Positions 8,554 through 17,847 are shown, counted from the stretch's first letter. The stretch: 64,000 nt of DNA from Anaerococcus sp. Marseille-Q5996 (GCF_946893725.1 NZ_CAMPPE010000001.1:431843-495842), one strand, 5' to 3'. The notes: a model not told the origin generated them from the sequence alone. Numbers and translations: made by a program.

Positions 8554-9375
8554 ATGATAAAAATTGAAAATCTAAGTTATGCTTATTCAACAAGTGAGGA
8601 TGAACAAAGCCATTTTGCTCTAAGAGGACTTGATCTTGACATAAATAAAGGAGATTTTGTTGCCGTACTAGGACACAATGGCTCTGGTAAATCCACTCTG
8701 GGAAAACTTATGAATGCGCAAATTTTCCCGACAGAGGGTAATATTTGGATAGACGACTTAAATACAAATGATGAAAATTTAATATGGGATGTAAGGGGCA
8801 AATGCTCCATGGTTTTCCAAAACCCTGATAACCAGATGGTTGCAACTACTGTTGAAGAAGAAGTGGCCTTTGGTGTAGAAAATTTACGAATCCCAAACCC
8901 AGAGCTGCGTGAAAGAGTCGATAATGCCATAGAATTAGTTGGCATGAGTGATTTTAAGACTAGAAACCCAGCTTCTCTTTCAGGTGGGCAAAAACAAAGA
9001 GTTTCCATAGCTGGTGTTATTGCAATGATGAGTGATTATATCATCTTTGATGAACCAACAGCTATGCTTGATCCTCAGGGTAGAAAAGATGTTATAAAAC
9101 TTGTTGAAGACCTAAATAAAAATTATGGCAAGACAATTATTTATATAACCCATTATATGGAAGAGGCTATAATTGCTGATAAAATAGTGGTTTTGGACAA
9201 GGGTCAAAAAGCCCTTGAGGGTTCAGCGCGTGAGGTCTTTTCTAAGGTAGATCAAATGAAATACCTAGGTCTTTCTGTACCCCAAGTAACAGAGGTAGCC
9301 TACGAACTTAGACAAAAAGGTGTAAAGTTTGATAGACTACCATTGAGTATTGATGAATTTTTGGAGAGCATATGA
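8554..9375 (+). CDS. ecfA1: Energy-coupling factor transporter ATPase EcfA1
   Basis: This 273-residue ABC ATPase is one of two distinct ATPases powering ECF vitamin importers. It shows Walker A GHNGSGKST, signature LSGGQKQR and Walker B IIFDEPTAMLD. A C-terminal extension after the H-loop (ITHYMEE) is typical of EcfA. The next gene overlaps by 4 nt (ATGA), and EcfA2 and EcfT follow. No substrate-binding S component is in the window, so this is a shared group II energizing module that serves several S components encoded elsewhere. Confidence 0.95.
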   Translation: MIKIENLSYAYSTSEDEQSHFALRGLDLDINKGDFVAVLGHNGSGKSTLGKLMNAQIFPTEGNIWIDDLNTNDENLIWDVRGKCSMVFQNPDNQMVATTVEEEVAFGVENLRIPNPELRERVDNAIELVGMSDFKTRNPASLSGGQKQRVSIAGVIAMMSDYIIFDEPTAMLDPQGRKDVIKLVEDLNKNYGKTIIYITHYMEEAIIADKIVVLDKGQKALEGSAREVFSKVDQMKYLGLSVPQVTEVAYELRQKGVKFDRLPLSIDEFLESI

Positions 9376-10229
9376 ACTTAGATATAAAAAATGTTGATTT
9401 TATTTACAATCAAGAGTTACCGTCTGAAGTATATGCTCTAAAAGATATCAATCTTCATATAGGAAACCATGAGATAATAGGCCTAATAGGGCAAACAGGA
9501 TCGGGAAAATCAACCCTGGTCCAATTATTAAATGGACTTCTAATTCCAACAAATGGAGATGTTATTGTTGATGGTATTAGTACAAAAGATAAGGAAAAAC
9601 GTAGGGACATTAGATTTAAGGTGGGTCTAGTATTTCAATATCCAGAACACCAACTTTTTGAAGAATCTATTGCAAAAGACATTGCCTTTGGTCCTACAAA
9701 TATGAAATTAACTGAAGAAGAGGTTGATATAAGGGTGAAAGAGGCAATGGCAAAAGTTGGCCTTGATTATGAAAAATATAAGGACGTATCGCCTTTTGAA
9801 ATCTCTGGAGGCCAGCAAAGAAGAGTTGCAGTTGCAGGTATTATTTCAATGAATCCTAAGGTTTTGGTTTTAGATGAGCTGACAGCAGGGCTTGATCCAG
9901 TGGGTCGTGAAGAAATTTTTGAAGAAATTATTAATATTTATAATAATGACCCAGAACTGACAATCGTCTTAGTAAGCCATTCCATGGAAGATGTGGCAGA
10001 GTATGTAGATAGGGTTATTGTTATGAACAAGGGACAAATATATAGCGATGCTTCAACTTATGATACATTTACCAAGGTGGATTTAGAAAAAATTGGCCTA
10101 GATGTTCCTCAAATTTCAAAATTTATGAAAGCTTATAAGGAAAAGGGCCATGATGTACGTGATGACATCTACACAATAGAAGATGCAGTAAAGGAACTTA
10201 GCAGATATTTAGGAGCAGCCAATGAATAG
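9372..10229 (+). CDS. ecfA2: Energy-coupling factor transporter ATPase EcfA2
   Basis: This is the second ATPase of the ECF module, 285 residues. Walker A is GQTGSGKST, the Q-loop region is FQYPEHQLFEES, the signature is ISGGQQRR and Walker B is LVLDELTAGLD. The YPEHQLF segment is a hallmark of EcfA2 versus EcfA1. It pairs with EcfA1 to form a heterodimer that drives EcfT. It overlaps ecfA1 by 4 nt and ecfT by 8 nt, which implies tight translational coupling and equal expression. Confidence 0.95.
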   Translation: MNLDIKNVDFIYNQELPSEVYALKDINLHIGNHEIIGLIGQTGSGKSTLVQLLNGLLIPTNGDVIVDGISTKDKEKRRDIRFKVGLVFQYPEHQLFEESIAKDIAFGPTNMKLTEEEVDIRVKEAMAKVGLDYEKYKDVSPFEISGGQQRRVAVAGIISMNPKVLVLDELTAGLDPVGREEIFEEIINIYNNDPELTIVLVSHSMEDVAEYVDRVIVMNKGQIYSDASTYDTFTKVDLEKIGLDVPQISKFMKAYKEKGHDVRDDIYTIEDAVKELSRYLGAANE

Positions 10230-11019
10230 AGTAACAATTGGTCAATATTTACCCTTTGATACCTTTATACATAGGCTAGATCCTAGGGTAAAGCTTATTG
10301 GAGTATTTGCATATATAATTACAGTATTTTTTGTAGAAGATTTTGTAAGTTTCATTCCCTTTGCCTTATTACTTGTGGCCATGCTTTTTATTGCCAAAAT
10401 CCCTATTAAATCTGTTTTTAAATCCCTAAAACCCCTACTATTTATTATCATAGTAACTGCGCTTATAAATTTATTTACAGCTCCGGGCAATGTGATTTTT
10501 AATATTGGTCCACTAACTATTACTGATGAAGGGGTCTATAGAACTCTTTTTACAGTTATCAGACTAATATTAATTATTCTTACAACATCTATTTTAACTT
10601 ACACAACAAGTCCCATGGAACTTACAGATGGTTTAGAAAAATTATTTTCACCCCTAAAAAGATTTGGTTTTCCGGCAGGAGAACTTGCTATGATGATTAG
10701 TATCTCTCTAAGATTTATCCCAACCTTATTTGAAGAAGCAAATAAAATTAGAATGGCTCAAATGGCTAGAGGGGCAGATTTTGAATCGGGAAATATTATA
10801 AATCGTGCTACAGCTATGATTCCACTTCTAGTACCACTTTTTATAAATTCCTTTAAAAGATCGGATGAATTAGCAACAGCCATGGAAGCTAGGATGTATA
10901 GGATAGGGGAAGAACGCACAAAATTAAATGAGATTTTTATGGATAAAACAGACTATATTACCTTATTCTCGTTTTTAGGATTTTGTGCACTGATAATACT
11001 TAAAAAATATTTATGGTAA
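10222..11019 (+). CDS. ecfT: Energy-coupling factor transporter transmembrane protein EcfT
   Basis: This 265-residue transmembrane coupling subunit has about five to six hydrophobic segments. The two cytoplasmic coupling-helix motifs that contact the ATPases are visible as MARGADF and MEARMYR. The N-terminal HRLDPRVKL is the conserved EcfT opening. It assembles with EcfA1/A2 and an exchangeable S protein to import vitamins such as riboflavin, folate or biotin. It overlaps both neighbours. Confidence 0.95.
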   Translation: MNRVTIGQYLPFDTFIHRLDPRVKLIGVFAYIITVFFVEDFVSFIPFALLLVAMLFIAKIPIKSVFKSLKPLLFIIIVTALINLFTAPGNVIFNIGPLTITDEGVYRTLFTVIRLILIILTTSILTYTTSPMELTDGLEKLFSPLKRFGFPAGELAMMISISLRFIPTLFEEANKIRMAQMARGADFESGNIINRATAMIPLLVPLFINSFKRSDELATAMEARMYRIGEERTKLNEIFMDKTDYITLFSFLGFCALIILKKYLW

Positions 11020-11756
11020 AAAATATACTTTTAAAAATTGGCTATGATGGGACAAATTTTCATGGTTTTCAGTACCAAGAAGATCTTAGAAATATAGAAA
11101 CTGAAGTAAAAAAAGCCGTTCACAAAGTAACAAATGAAAATAATCGCATAATTGCAGCGGGCAGGACTGATGCAGGAGTCCATGCCTATGCTCAATATGT
11201 AAATTTTCTTACAGCAACAAATATAAATCCAAAGGCCTTTAAATTTCATATTGAACCTCACTTGCCAGATGATATAATTTCTATAGAATCAAAAGAAGTA
11301 GACTTGGGTTTTCATGCTAGATTTGCTGCAAAAACAAAAACCTACCAGTACCTTATTTGTAGGGATAAAATGATGCATCCTATTTATAGAAATTATATGG
11401 AGCAAGTTACATATCCCTTGGATTTGGAAAAACTTCAAAAGGGACTTGGTATATTAAAAGGCGAACATGATTTTAAGGCCTTTATGCGAGTGGATAAGGA
11501 CTTAGAAATCAATACAGTCCGTACAATAGATGATGCTTACTTTGTAGAAAATGAAAATAAAGTAGAAATTTATTTTAAGGCCAATAGTTTTTTGCACAAT
11601 CAAGTAAGGATAATGTCCGGGGCTCTGATTGAGCTAGCCCGTGGCAAAATATCCCTTGAAGAATTTGAAAGTTTTTTTGATCCAGCAAATACAAAAAAGG
11701 CAAATCCAGCCCTTTCTGCAAGTGGACTATATTTATGGAGTATAGATTATGAGTAA
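11013..11756 (+). CDS. truA: tRNA pseudouridine(38-40) synthase TruA
   Basis: This 247-residue enzyme converts uridines 38-40 in tRNA anticodon stems to pseudouridine. The catalytic aspartate lies in AAGRTDAGVHA near residue 52. The conserved LLKIGYDGTNFHGFQ N-terminus and FLHNQVRIMSG motif are present. Length is normal. It overlaps ecfT by 7 nt. The ecfA1-ecfA2-ecfT-truA order is a common Firmicute arrangement, often beside ribosomal protein genes that are absent here. Confidence 0.95.
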   Translation: MVKNILLKIGYDGTNFHGFQYQEDLRNIETEVKKAVHKVTNENNRIIAAGRTDAGVHAYAQYVNFLTATNINPKAFKFHIEPHLPDDIISIESKEVDLGFHARFAAKTKTYQYLICRDKMMHPIYRNYMEQVTYPLDLEKLQKGLGILKGEHDFKAFMRVDKDLEINTVRTIDDAYFVENENKVEIYFKANSFLHNQVRIMSGALIELARGKISLEEFESFFDPANTKKANPALSASGLYLWSIDYE

Positions 11757-12171
11757 AACAAAGACAAAAAAATCTGATTTTATAAAAGAATTTAAGGCCT
11801 TTGTCTTAATTTTTATGGTAGTATTTGGTTTTTTTAATATAGGCTATGAAAAATTAATATACTTTATGATTGTAGCAAGTGTTTTGCTTTTTGCAGCAGT
11901 GATTTATATAAAGGAAAATGATTTGACCTTTACCAAAAACTTGCTCAATATAATTATAGCTTTCTATAATATAATTACTTTATTTTTTATGGTACAATAT
12001 TTTATAGGCGGCATAGAGGAAAATAGAGTTTTTGAAGTATTATTAAAACCATTTTATGATGGAGAAATATTTAATATTGCTTCTATTATTTGGGTTTTTA
12101 TCCTGACTTTATTTTTACAAATGCTACAATTCAACTCAAATAGACCTAGTGGGGAAAACTATGGAAGATAA
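11749..12171 (+). CDS. Small integral membrane protein of unknown function
   Basis: The product is 140 residues with four predicted hydrophobic segments (roughly 15-35, 38-56, 66-88 and 105-128) and a lysine-rich N-terminus (MSKTKTKKSDF), so the N-terminus is likely cytoplasmic. I do not recognise a family. The start overlaps the truA stop by 8 nt and the stop overlaps the next gene, so it belongs to the ecf-truA operon. It could assist the adjacent DUF4097 protein, but this is only inferred from position. Confidence 0.65.
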   Translation: MSKTKTKKSDFIKEFKAFVLIFMVVFGFFNIGYEKLIYFMIVASVLLFAAVIYIKENDLTFTKNLLNIIIAFYNIITLFFMVQYFIGGIEENRVFEVLLKPFYDGEIFNIASIIWVFILTLFLQMLQFNSNRPSGENYGR

Positions 12172-13312
12172 TAATCAAAAAATAAAAGATGAAGAGCTTT
12201 ATGATCCTGAGCTTGAAGAAATTTTAGATGAAGAAAATAAAAGACCGGGAAAAAGAAAAAAAAGATATAAGAGACTAAATCCAAAAAAATTATTAATAGC
12301 TTTGCTTTTAGTAATCTTGCTAGCAGGAGCTCTTTACTATATAAATAAAAATCAAAATACAGCTAACAAGGAAATACAAACAGCAGAATCTATTGACCAA
12401 AATTCTTACAATGGATCTACAATCATGAGAGTAGATTTAAATCAAATTAACAAAATCAATATTGATTTAAAAACTGCTGATGTTCGTATTCAACGTTCAA
12501 ATACCAATCCTTATATCGAATACACCCGCCTTTATAGGGGAGATGAGGATGAATACACTATCGACGTTTCCTACGAAAATGGTGTTTTAAATCTAAAATC
12601 AAACATCAAGGGTAGGGAATTAAATATGAAAAATAAGGTACAAATCCTTAGAATTTTCTTACCGATGGATAAAAATCTTGAAGAAATCAAAGCAAATATC
12701 GATGCTGGAGATGTAAAAATAACTGACCTTGAGGTTAGAAATCTAGATTTAAATGTTAGATCAGGTCATATTAGCTTTGAAAATTCATTTTTCGGTGGAA
12801 GTGTGACAAATGAAGCTGGTGACATCAAACTAGATAAGTCTGAACTATTAAATACAAAACTTACAACAAATGCTGGTGATATTATCATTAATGAAAGTAA
12901 GCTAGGTAACAGATCAGACTTTACAACCCAAACTGGCGATATAATTATAGGATCCCAAGACAGCGTTGATAATTACAATGTCAAAGCAAATCTTGAAGTT
13001 GGAAACTTTGTTCTAGGCAATATATCTTATAGAAATATAAAAGATGGTTTTAGCAAAAATAATAAGGCCCAAAAAGACATTAGCCTAAAAACAAAAGTTG
13101 GAGATATAACCTTCAATAAGGGAGAAGGGGCAATTCTTGAAGAAGAAGAATATATCACCAATCAAACACCAACTGATGATGATGAAGAAGACCAAACAAA
13201 TACAGAAGAAGATGAAAATGAGGATGAGCCTACTGAGGAAACTGATGCTGAAGTTTCTGAGGAAAATCTAGAAGGAGAAACGGCTGATCCAAACCAAGGA
13301 AATAATAATTAA
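12161..13312 (+). CDS. DUF4097-type beta-strand repeat membrane-anchored protein
   Basis: This 383-residue protein has a highly charged cytoplasmic N-terminus (~45 residues, KRKKRYKRLNPKK), a single TM helix near residues 47-63, and an extracellular right-handed beta-type domain. Recurring short segments such as IDAGDVKITD, NEAGDIKLD, TNAGDIIIN and TQTGDIIIG are typical of the DUF4097 adhesin-like fold. The last ~55 residues are acidic and Thr/Asn-rich, probably disordered. ATG 12161 is preferred; an upstream in-frame GTG at 12149 would add four residues. It overlaps the upstream gene by 11 nt. In other Firmicutes DUF4097 proteins often accompany envelope-stress systems. Its role here is unknown. 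Confidence 0.75.
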   Translation: MEDNNQKIKDEELYDPELEEILDEENKRPGKRKKRYKRLNPKKLLIALLLVILLAGALYYINKNQNTANKEIQTAESIDQNSYNGSTIMRVDLNQINKINIDLKTADVRIQRSNTNPYIEYTRLYRGDEDEYTIDVSYENGVLNLKSNIKGRELNMKNKVQILRIFLPMDKNLEEIKANIDAGDVKITDLEVRNLDLNVRSGHISFENSFFGGSVTNEAGDIKLDKSELLNTKLTTNAGDIIINESKLGNRSDFTTQTGDIIIGSQDSVDNYNVKANLEVGNFVLGNISYRNIKDGFSKNNKAQKDISLKTKVGDITFNKGEGAILEEEEYITNQTPTDDDEEDQTNTEEDENEDEPTEETDAEVSEENLEGETADPNQGNNN

Positions 13313-13338
13313 GTTCATTTGAGCTTAATTATTTTTTT
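13304..13338 (+). terminator. Intrinsic terminator of the ecf-truA-DUF4097 operon
   Basis: A 10-bp perfect stem AATAATTAAG / CTTAATTATT with a 10-nt loop is followed by a T-run. It overlaps the preceding stop codon. Confidence 0.75.
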
Positions 13339-13349
13339 TAGGATTTAAA

Positions 13350-15158
13350 ATGACAGAAAATTTACTAATTGAAAAATTAAAAAAATATTTTGGCTATGAG
13401 ACCTTTAGGCCTGGCCAAGAGGAAATAATAAAGAATATTTTGGATGGCAAGGATGTTTTAGGAGTCTTGCCAACTGGTGGTGGAAAATCAATTTGCTATC
13501 AATTGCCAGCACTTATAATGGAAGGAATTACCCTTGTGATTTCGCCATTAATATCACTAATGAAAGACCAAGTCGATGCCCTAAAGGAAAATGGTATTAG
13601 TGCAAGTTTTATAAATTCTTCTATGACTAGCCAAGAATACAAAGATAGCCTTAGTGAAATTAGCCGAGGTAGGGTAAAACTTTTATATATTTCCCCAGAA
13701 AGACTTGAAAATGATTTTTTTATGGATTTTATCAAGGGGCTAAATATTAATTTTCTAGCCATAGATGAGGCACACTGTATAAGCCAATGGGGACATGATT
13801 TTAGGCCAGCCTATAAGTTAATACCAAATATTTATGATGCCTTAGGAGATATACCAGTTGCAGCCTTTACAGCAACAGCAACCAAGGAAGTACGAGATGA
13901 TATAATAAACAATCTTCAGTTAAAAAATCCCTTTGTAAAAGTAACTGGTTTTGATAGGGAAAACCTAACTTATATTGTAGAAAAACCAAATGATAAACTA
14001 AAATTTTTAAAAGGATTTCTAAAAGACCATGATAATGAATCAGGAATCATCTACGCATCAACACGTAAAAAAGTAGATGAAGTTCATAAGTCTCTCAAAA
14101 AAATGGGGATGGATGTTGCAAAATACCATGCAGGCATTGCTGAAAAAACTAGAATAAAAAACCAAGATGACTTTATATATGATAGGAAAAAAATAATCGT
14201 TGCAACCAATGCCTTTGGTATGGGCATTGATAAAAGTAATGTCCGTTTTGTAATTCACTATAATATGCCAAAGGATATGGAGTCCTACTATCAAGAAGCC
14301 GGACGTGCTGGTCGTGATGGTGAAGATGCCGATTGTATTTTACTTTATAATGCCCAAGACATAATTATCAACAAGTTTTTAATAAATCAAAGCCACAATT
14401 TTACTTTTAAGAAATACCAGCTAGAAAAACTTCAAATTATAATAAATTATGTAAATACCAGTAATTGCTTGAGGGCTTTTATACTGGATTATTTTGGAAG
14501 TGAATCCATGGACTCTTGTGATAATTGCTCAAATTGTCTAAGTGATTCTAAAAAAACTGATGCAACAGTAGACAGTCAAAAAATTCTATCTTGTATTTAT
14601 AGGCTGGACCAAAGATATGGGTCAAAAACAGTTGTGGATTGCCTAAAGGGTTCACAAAATAAAAATGCCCGCGATAAAAATTTGTCTGAACTTTCTACCT
14701 TCGGTATTATGAAGGCCAATGATGAAAAATATATAAAGGATTTGATAGGAACATTAATTGCAGATGGCTATATTAGAGTAAGTGGTGGACAGTATCCTAT
14801 TTTAAAATTAACAGAAAAATCAAAGCAAGTCCTTTTTCACAATGAAAAAGTATTTGTCATTGAAAATAAAAAAGATCCTGTCAAGAAAAAAGAAAAAAAA
14901 TCTAGGTCTATTGACCCATTTGACTATGATGATAAATTATTTAATCACCTGAAAAAAGTAAGATTAGACTTATCAAAGGATAGGAATATTCCTCCCTTTA
15001 TCATTTTTTCAGATGCATCCTTAAAAGACATGGCAACCCTAAAACCTCAAAGTGAGGAGAAATTTTTAGAAGTCAAGGGTGTGGGGGACAAAAAATTAGT
15101 CCAATATGGGGACATATTTATAGCTGAAATATCAGAATTTTTGGCAGCAAGTAAGTAA
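13350..15158 (+). CDS. recQ: ATP-dependent DNA helicase RecQ
   Basis: This 602-residue 3'-5' SF2 helicase acts in recombination repair and fork processing. Walker A (LPTGGGKSICYQLP), the DEAH box (IDEAHCISQWGHDF), motif VI (QEAGRAGRDG), the zinc-binding cysteines (NCLRAF and CDNCSNC, near residues 372-396), a winged-helix region and a C-terminal HRDC domain (from about 525) appear in the RecQ order. Length is typical of full-length RecQ. AGGA precedes the ATG. It is monocistronic between two terminators. Confidence 0.95.
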   Translation: MTENLLIEKLKKYFGYETFRPGQEEIIKNILDGKDVLGVLPTGGGKSICYQLPALIMEGITLVISPLISLMKDQVDALKENGISASFINSSMTSQEYKDSLSEISRGRVKLLYISPERLENDFFMDFIKGLNINFLAIDEAHCISQWGHDFRPAYKLIPNIYDALGDIPVAAFTATATKEVRDDIINNLQLKNPFVKVTGFDRENLTYIVEKPNDKLKFLKGFLKDHDNESGIIYASTRKKVDEVHKSLKKMGMDVAKYHAGIAEKTRIKNQDDFIYDRKKIIVATNAFGMGIDKSNVRFVIHYNMPKDMESYYQEAGRAGRDGEDADCILLYNAQDIIINKFLINQSHNFTFKKYQLEKLQIIINYVNTSNCLRAFILDYFGSESMDSCDNCSNCLSDSKKTDATVDSQKILSCIYRLDQRYGSKTVVDCLKGSQNKNARDKNLSELSTFGIMKANDEKYIKDLIGTLIADGYIRVSGGQYPILKLTEKSKQVLFHNEKVFVIENKKDPVKKKEKKSRSIDPFDYDDKLFNHLKKVRLDLSKDRNIPPFIIFSDASLKDMATLKPQSEEKFLEVKGVGDKKLVQYGDIFIAEISEFLAASK

Positions 15159-15161
15159 ATA

Positions 15162-15192
15162 AAAAATCTCACAATTAAGTGAGATTTTTTTA
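15162..15192. terminator. Bidirectional terminator between recQ and asnA
   Basis: A perfect stem AATCTCAC / GTGAGATT with loop AATTAA is flanked by A-run and T-run. It suits termination of both convergent genes. Confidence 0.85.
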
Positions 15193-15195
15193 TTT

Positions 15196-16209
15196 CTATA
15201 ATAAGTTTATTCCTTTATTTTCTAGGGCCATCCTATAATCATCTGGCCAGTAAGAAACTTGAACTTCGCCAATATGGGCTTTTTGCAAGAAGAACATACA
15301 AATTCTAGATTGGCCTATACCTCCACCAACAGTTTGTGGTAGCTTGCCATCAATTAATAATTTGTGATATTCAAATTTTAAGCGGTCAAGATTATCTGAT
15401 TGCTTTAGTTGTTCGTTTAATCTATCAGGGTTTACACGAATACCCATAGAAGATAATTCCAATTGGTCATCTAAAACTGGATTGTAAACGATGATGTCAC
15501 CATTTAGTAGCCAATCATCATAGTCAGGGGCTCTGTTATCGTGTTTTTGACCATTTGAAAGTGTTGTTCCAATTTGCATTAAAAATATTGCCCCATATTC
15601 TTTTACTGCAAGTCTTTCACGTTCTGTGCTATCTTCTACATCTGGATATTTATCTAAGAGCTCTTGGCTGGTTATAAATGTGATTTGATCTTTTAATAGC
15701 TTGTGTCTTTGTGGAATTAAGCTACAAAGATATTCATCAAGAGACTTTAGGGTGCGGTAGATTACATTTACTACTCTTTTTAAATATTCGACACTTCGCT
15801 CTTCTTCGTCCATTATTAATTCCCAGTCCCATTGGTCAACATAAAATGAATGAGTATTATCTGGAACTTCGCAGCGGCGAATAGCGTTCATATCTGTATA
15901 TAAGCCCTCGTGGGATTTAAAATTGTATTTTTTTAGGGCGTAGCGTTTCCATTTTGCAAGGGAGTGTACTATTTCTAATTCCTCATTATTTGCTTCTGGT
16001 ACGTCAAAAACAACTGGTCCTTCAAAACCATTTAAGTTATCATTTAAACCTGAATCTGTAGAAACAAAAAGTGGGGCTGAAACCCTTTTTAAATTTAAAT
16101 TATTTGCTAAATTTATTTGAAAATAATCTTTTATTTCTTTTATTAATAGTTGTGTAGTGTATAAATCTGGATCTGATGTGTACCCTTCAGGCACGATAAT
16201 TTTGCTCAT
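15196..16209 (-). CDS. asnA: Aspartate-ammonia ligase AsnA
   Basis: This 337-residue ammonia-dependent asparagine synthetase uses aspartate, ATP and ammonia. It is related to class II aminoacyl-tRNA synthetases. Recognisable AsnA segments are RVSAPLFV, GFEGPVVFD, LAKWKRYALKKY, DMNAIRRCE, SFYVDQWDWE and the C-terminal TVGGGIGQSRICMFFLQK. Full length is preserved. RBS AGAGGT precedes the ATG. It is a single-gene unit with a strong promoter whose -10 lies inside an inverted repeat. Confidence 0.95.
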   Translation of the reverse strand: MSKIIVPEGYTSDPDLYTTQLLIKEIKDYFQINLANNLNLKRVSAPLFVSTDSGLNDNLNGFEGPVVFDVPEANNEELEIVHSLAKWKRYALKKYNFKSHEGLYTDMNAIRRCEVPDNTHSFYVDQWDWELIMDEEERSVEYLKRVVNVIYRTLKSLDEYLCSLIPQRHKLLKDQITFITSQELLDKYPDVEDSTERERLAVKEYGAIFLMQIGTTLSNGQKHDNRAPDYDDWLLNGDIIVYNPVLDDQLELSSMGIRVNPDRLNEQLKQSDNLDRLKFEYHKLLIDGKLPQTVGGGIGQSRICMFFLQKAHIGEVQVSYWPDDYRMALENKGINLL

Positions 16210-16226
16210 GTAATACCTCTTTTTTC

Positions 16227-16269
16227 TATAATTACTTAATAATTATAATTTTTTAAGATTTGTTGTCAA
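16227..16269 (-). promoter_or_regulatory. asnA promoter with overlapping inverted repeat
   Basis: On the minus strand TTGACA (16264-16269) and TATAAT (16242-16247) are spaced 16 bp. A perfect 8-bp inverted repeat TATAATTA-CTTAA-TAATTATA (16227-16247) includes the -10 box and is a possible repressor site. Confidence 0.7.
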
Positions 16270-16348
16270 GGATAACGTTTTTGGCTAATTTATTTTAAGA
16301 AAATTTTTAATTTTGCCAATTAACTTAAAATAATTATTGCAAAATTGT

Positions 16349-16436
16349 TATAAAATTAAAACATCATTTATTAATCGTCCTATATGAGGAGGTTAATTGG
16401 GTCGGTTGTTTCTTATTTTTATGTTAAGGAGAGAAG
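16349..16436 (+). promoter_or_regulatory. Leader of the NCS2 permease gene with a stem-loop
   Basis: A TATAAA (16349-16354) with TTAAAA 18 bp upstream may start a ~75-nt leader. Within it ATTAATC (16370-16376) pairs with GGTTAAT (16391-16397), and inside that TCCT pairs with AGGA around loop ATATG. A single unpaired G (16377) separates the two stems. The downstream GGGTCGGTT is single-stranded in this model. No purine-riboswitch core was recognised. AAGGAG precedes the ATG. The class of element is unknown. Confidence 0.45.
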
Positions 16437-17798
16437 ATGGATAAAAATTATTCTAATTTATTTACTGTTGATGGACCAGTGAGTCTAAAACAATCATTGC
16501 CTTTAGCTTTTGAACATCTTATTGCAATGATTGCAGGATGTATCGCTCCAACTTTAATTTTTGCTGGAGCGGCAGGACTTGACTATGCAGATTCCATACT
16601 TTTGGTTCAAATGTCACTTATTGGTTCTGCACTTACTACCCTTTTAATTATATTAGCACCTGTGCATCTGATAGGTAATAAGCTTCCTATGATATATGGG
16701 GTTAGTTTTTCCTATGTGCCAACCATGATTGCACTTTCAAACCAATTTCAAAGTTTGGGAGCTAAAAATATTGTGGCCATAGTCTTAGGTGCCCAATTAA
16801 TAGCAGCTATTGTTTCATTTATATTTGGTTATGCTCTAAAATTCGTATTGCCTTATTTTCCGCCTCTTGTAGCAGGTACTGTTGTTTTATCAATAGGACT
16901 TTCACTTTATCCTGTTGCTCTTAATTATATGGGTGGGGGTGGAGACCTCTCCATGCCAGGATGGGGAGCTTGGCAATATTGGTTTATTGCAGGGGTAACT
17001 CTCCTTGCAAATATAATTTTCACTCACTTTGGCAAGGGGATGTTTTCTCTAGCTTCAGTTTTGCTTTCTATGATTGTAGGTTATATTTTAGCTTATTTTA
17101 TGGGATATGTTGATTTAAACCCAGTAAGTGAAGCTACTTGGTTTTCTGTAATAAGACCTATGTATTTTGGAATTAGCTTTGAACCTTCAGCAATTGCAGC
17201 TTTTATAATAATTTTCATAGTTACTTGTATTGAGGGAATAGGTGATATGAATTCTGCTACAATCGGAGGTCTAGATAGACCAGCAACAGAAGATGAGCTA
17301 CGTGGGGGCATCATGGGATTCTCATTTGCCAACATAATCGGTTCATTTTTAGGAACTTTGCCTACATCAACTTTTTCACAAAATGCGGGCATTGTTTCTA
17401 TTAATAAAGTAATTAATAAAAAAGTATTTATTACATCAGCTATGATGATTCTAATTGCAGGGCTGGTTCCAAAGTTTTCTTCCCTATTGCTTACAATTCC
17501 GTTTCCAGTCATAGGTGGAGCTACAATTTCAGTTTTTGCAGCTATTACTATGAATGGTATTAGAATGATAACCAGTCAGCCATTGTCAATGAGAAATACT
17601 TATATAGTCGGTGTTTCGGTAGCAATTGGTTTTGGATTTACGCAAGTGGTAACTGCAGCAAATAATGCAGGAGTTACTTTCATGCCACAAAGCTTAGAAG
17701 TAGCCATAGGATCATCTCCAGTGGTACTAACAACCATATTTGCATTTTTAATGAACTTACTAATACCAGAAAAAGAAGAAGATAAGGCTAAATCTTGA
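16437..17798 (+). CDS. NCS2 family uracil/xanthine permease
   Basis: This 453-residue nucleobase transporter has about 14 hydrophobic segments. NCS2 signatures include SLPLAFEHLIAM near the N-terminus, SIGLSLYPVALNYMGGG, the conserved glutamate in FIVTCIEGIGDMNSAT and FSQNAGIVSINKV. These features fit purine (xanthine/uric acid) transporters slightly better than uracil ones, but the substrate is not certain. It imports a nucleobase with protons across the cytoplasmic membrane. It stands alone, with a structured leader upstream and the pst promoter downstream. Confidence 0.88.
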   Translation: MDKNYSNLFTVDGPVSLKQSLPLAFEHLIAMIAGCIAPTLIFAGAAGLDYADSILLVQMSLIGSALTTLLIILAPVHLIGNKLPMIYGVSFSYVPTMIALSNQFQSLGAKNIVAIVLGAQLIAAIVSFIFGYALKFVLPYFPPLVAGTVVLSIGLSLYPVALNYMGGGGDLSMPGWGAWQYWFIAGVTLLANIIFTHFGKGMFSLASVLLSMIVGYILAYFMGYVDLNPVSEATWFSVIRPMYFGISFEPSAIAAFIIIFIVTCIEGIGDMNSATIGGLDRPATEDELRGGIMGFSFANIIGSFLGTLPTSTFSQNAGIVSINKVINKKVFITSAMMILIAGLVPKFSSLLLTIPFPVIGGATISVFAAITMNGIRMITSQPLSMRNTYIVGVSVAIGFGFTQVVTAANNAGVTFMPQSLEVAIGSSPVVLTTIFAFLMNLLIPEKEEDKAKS

Positions 17799-17847
17799 TG
17801 TTTAAATATATTTAAGTGGGTATAATGATAATGTAGGAGAAGCAAAT

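Noticed and set aside
16361..16436. Purine riboswitch before the NCS2 permease
   Set aside because: The conserved core and loop-loop sequences of that class were not found; only an unclassified hairpin is reported.
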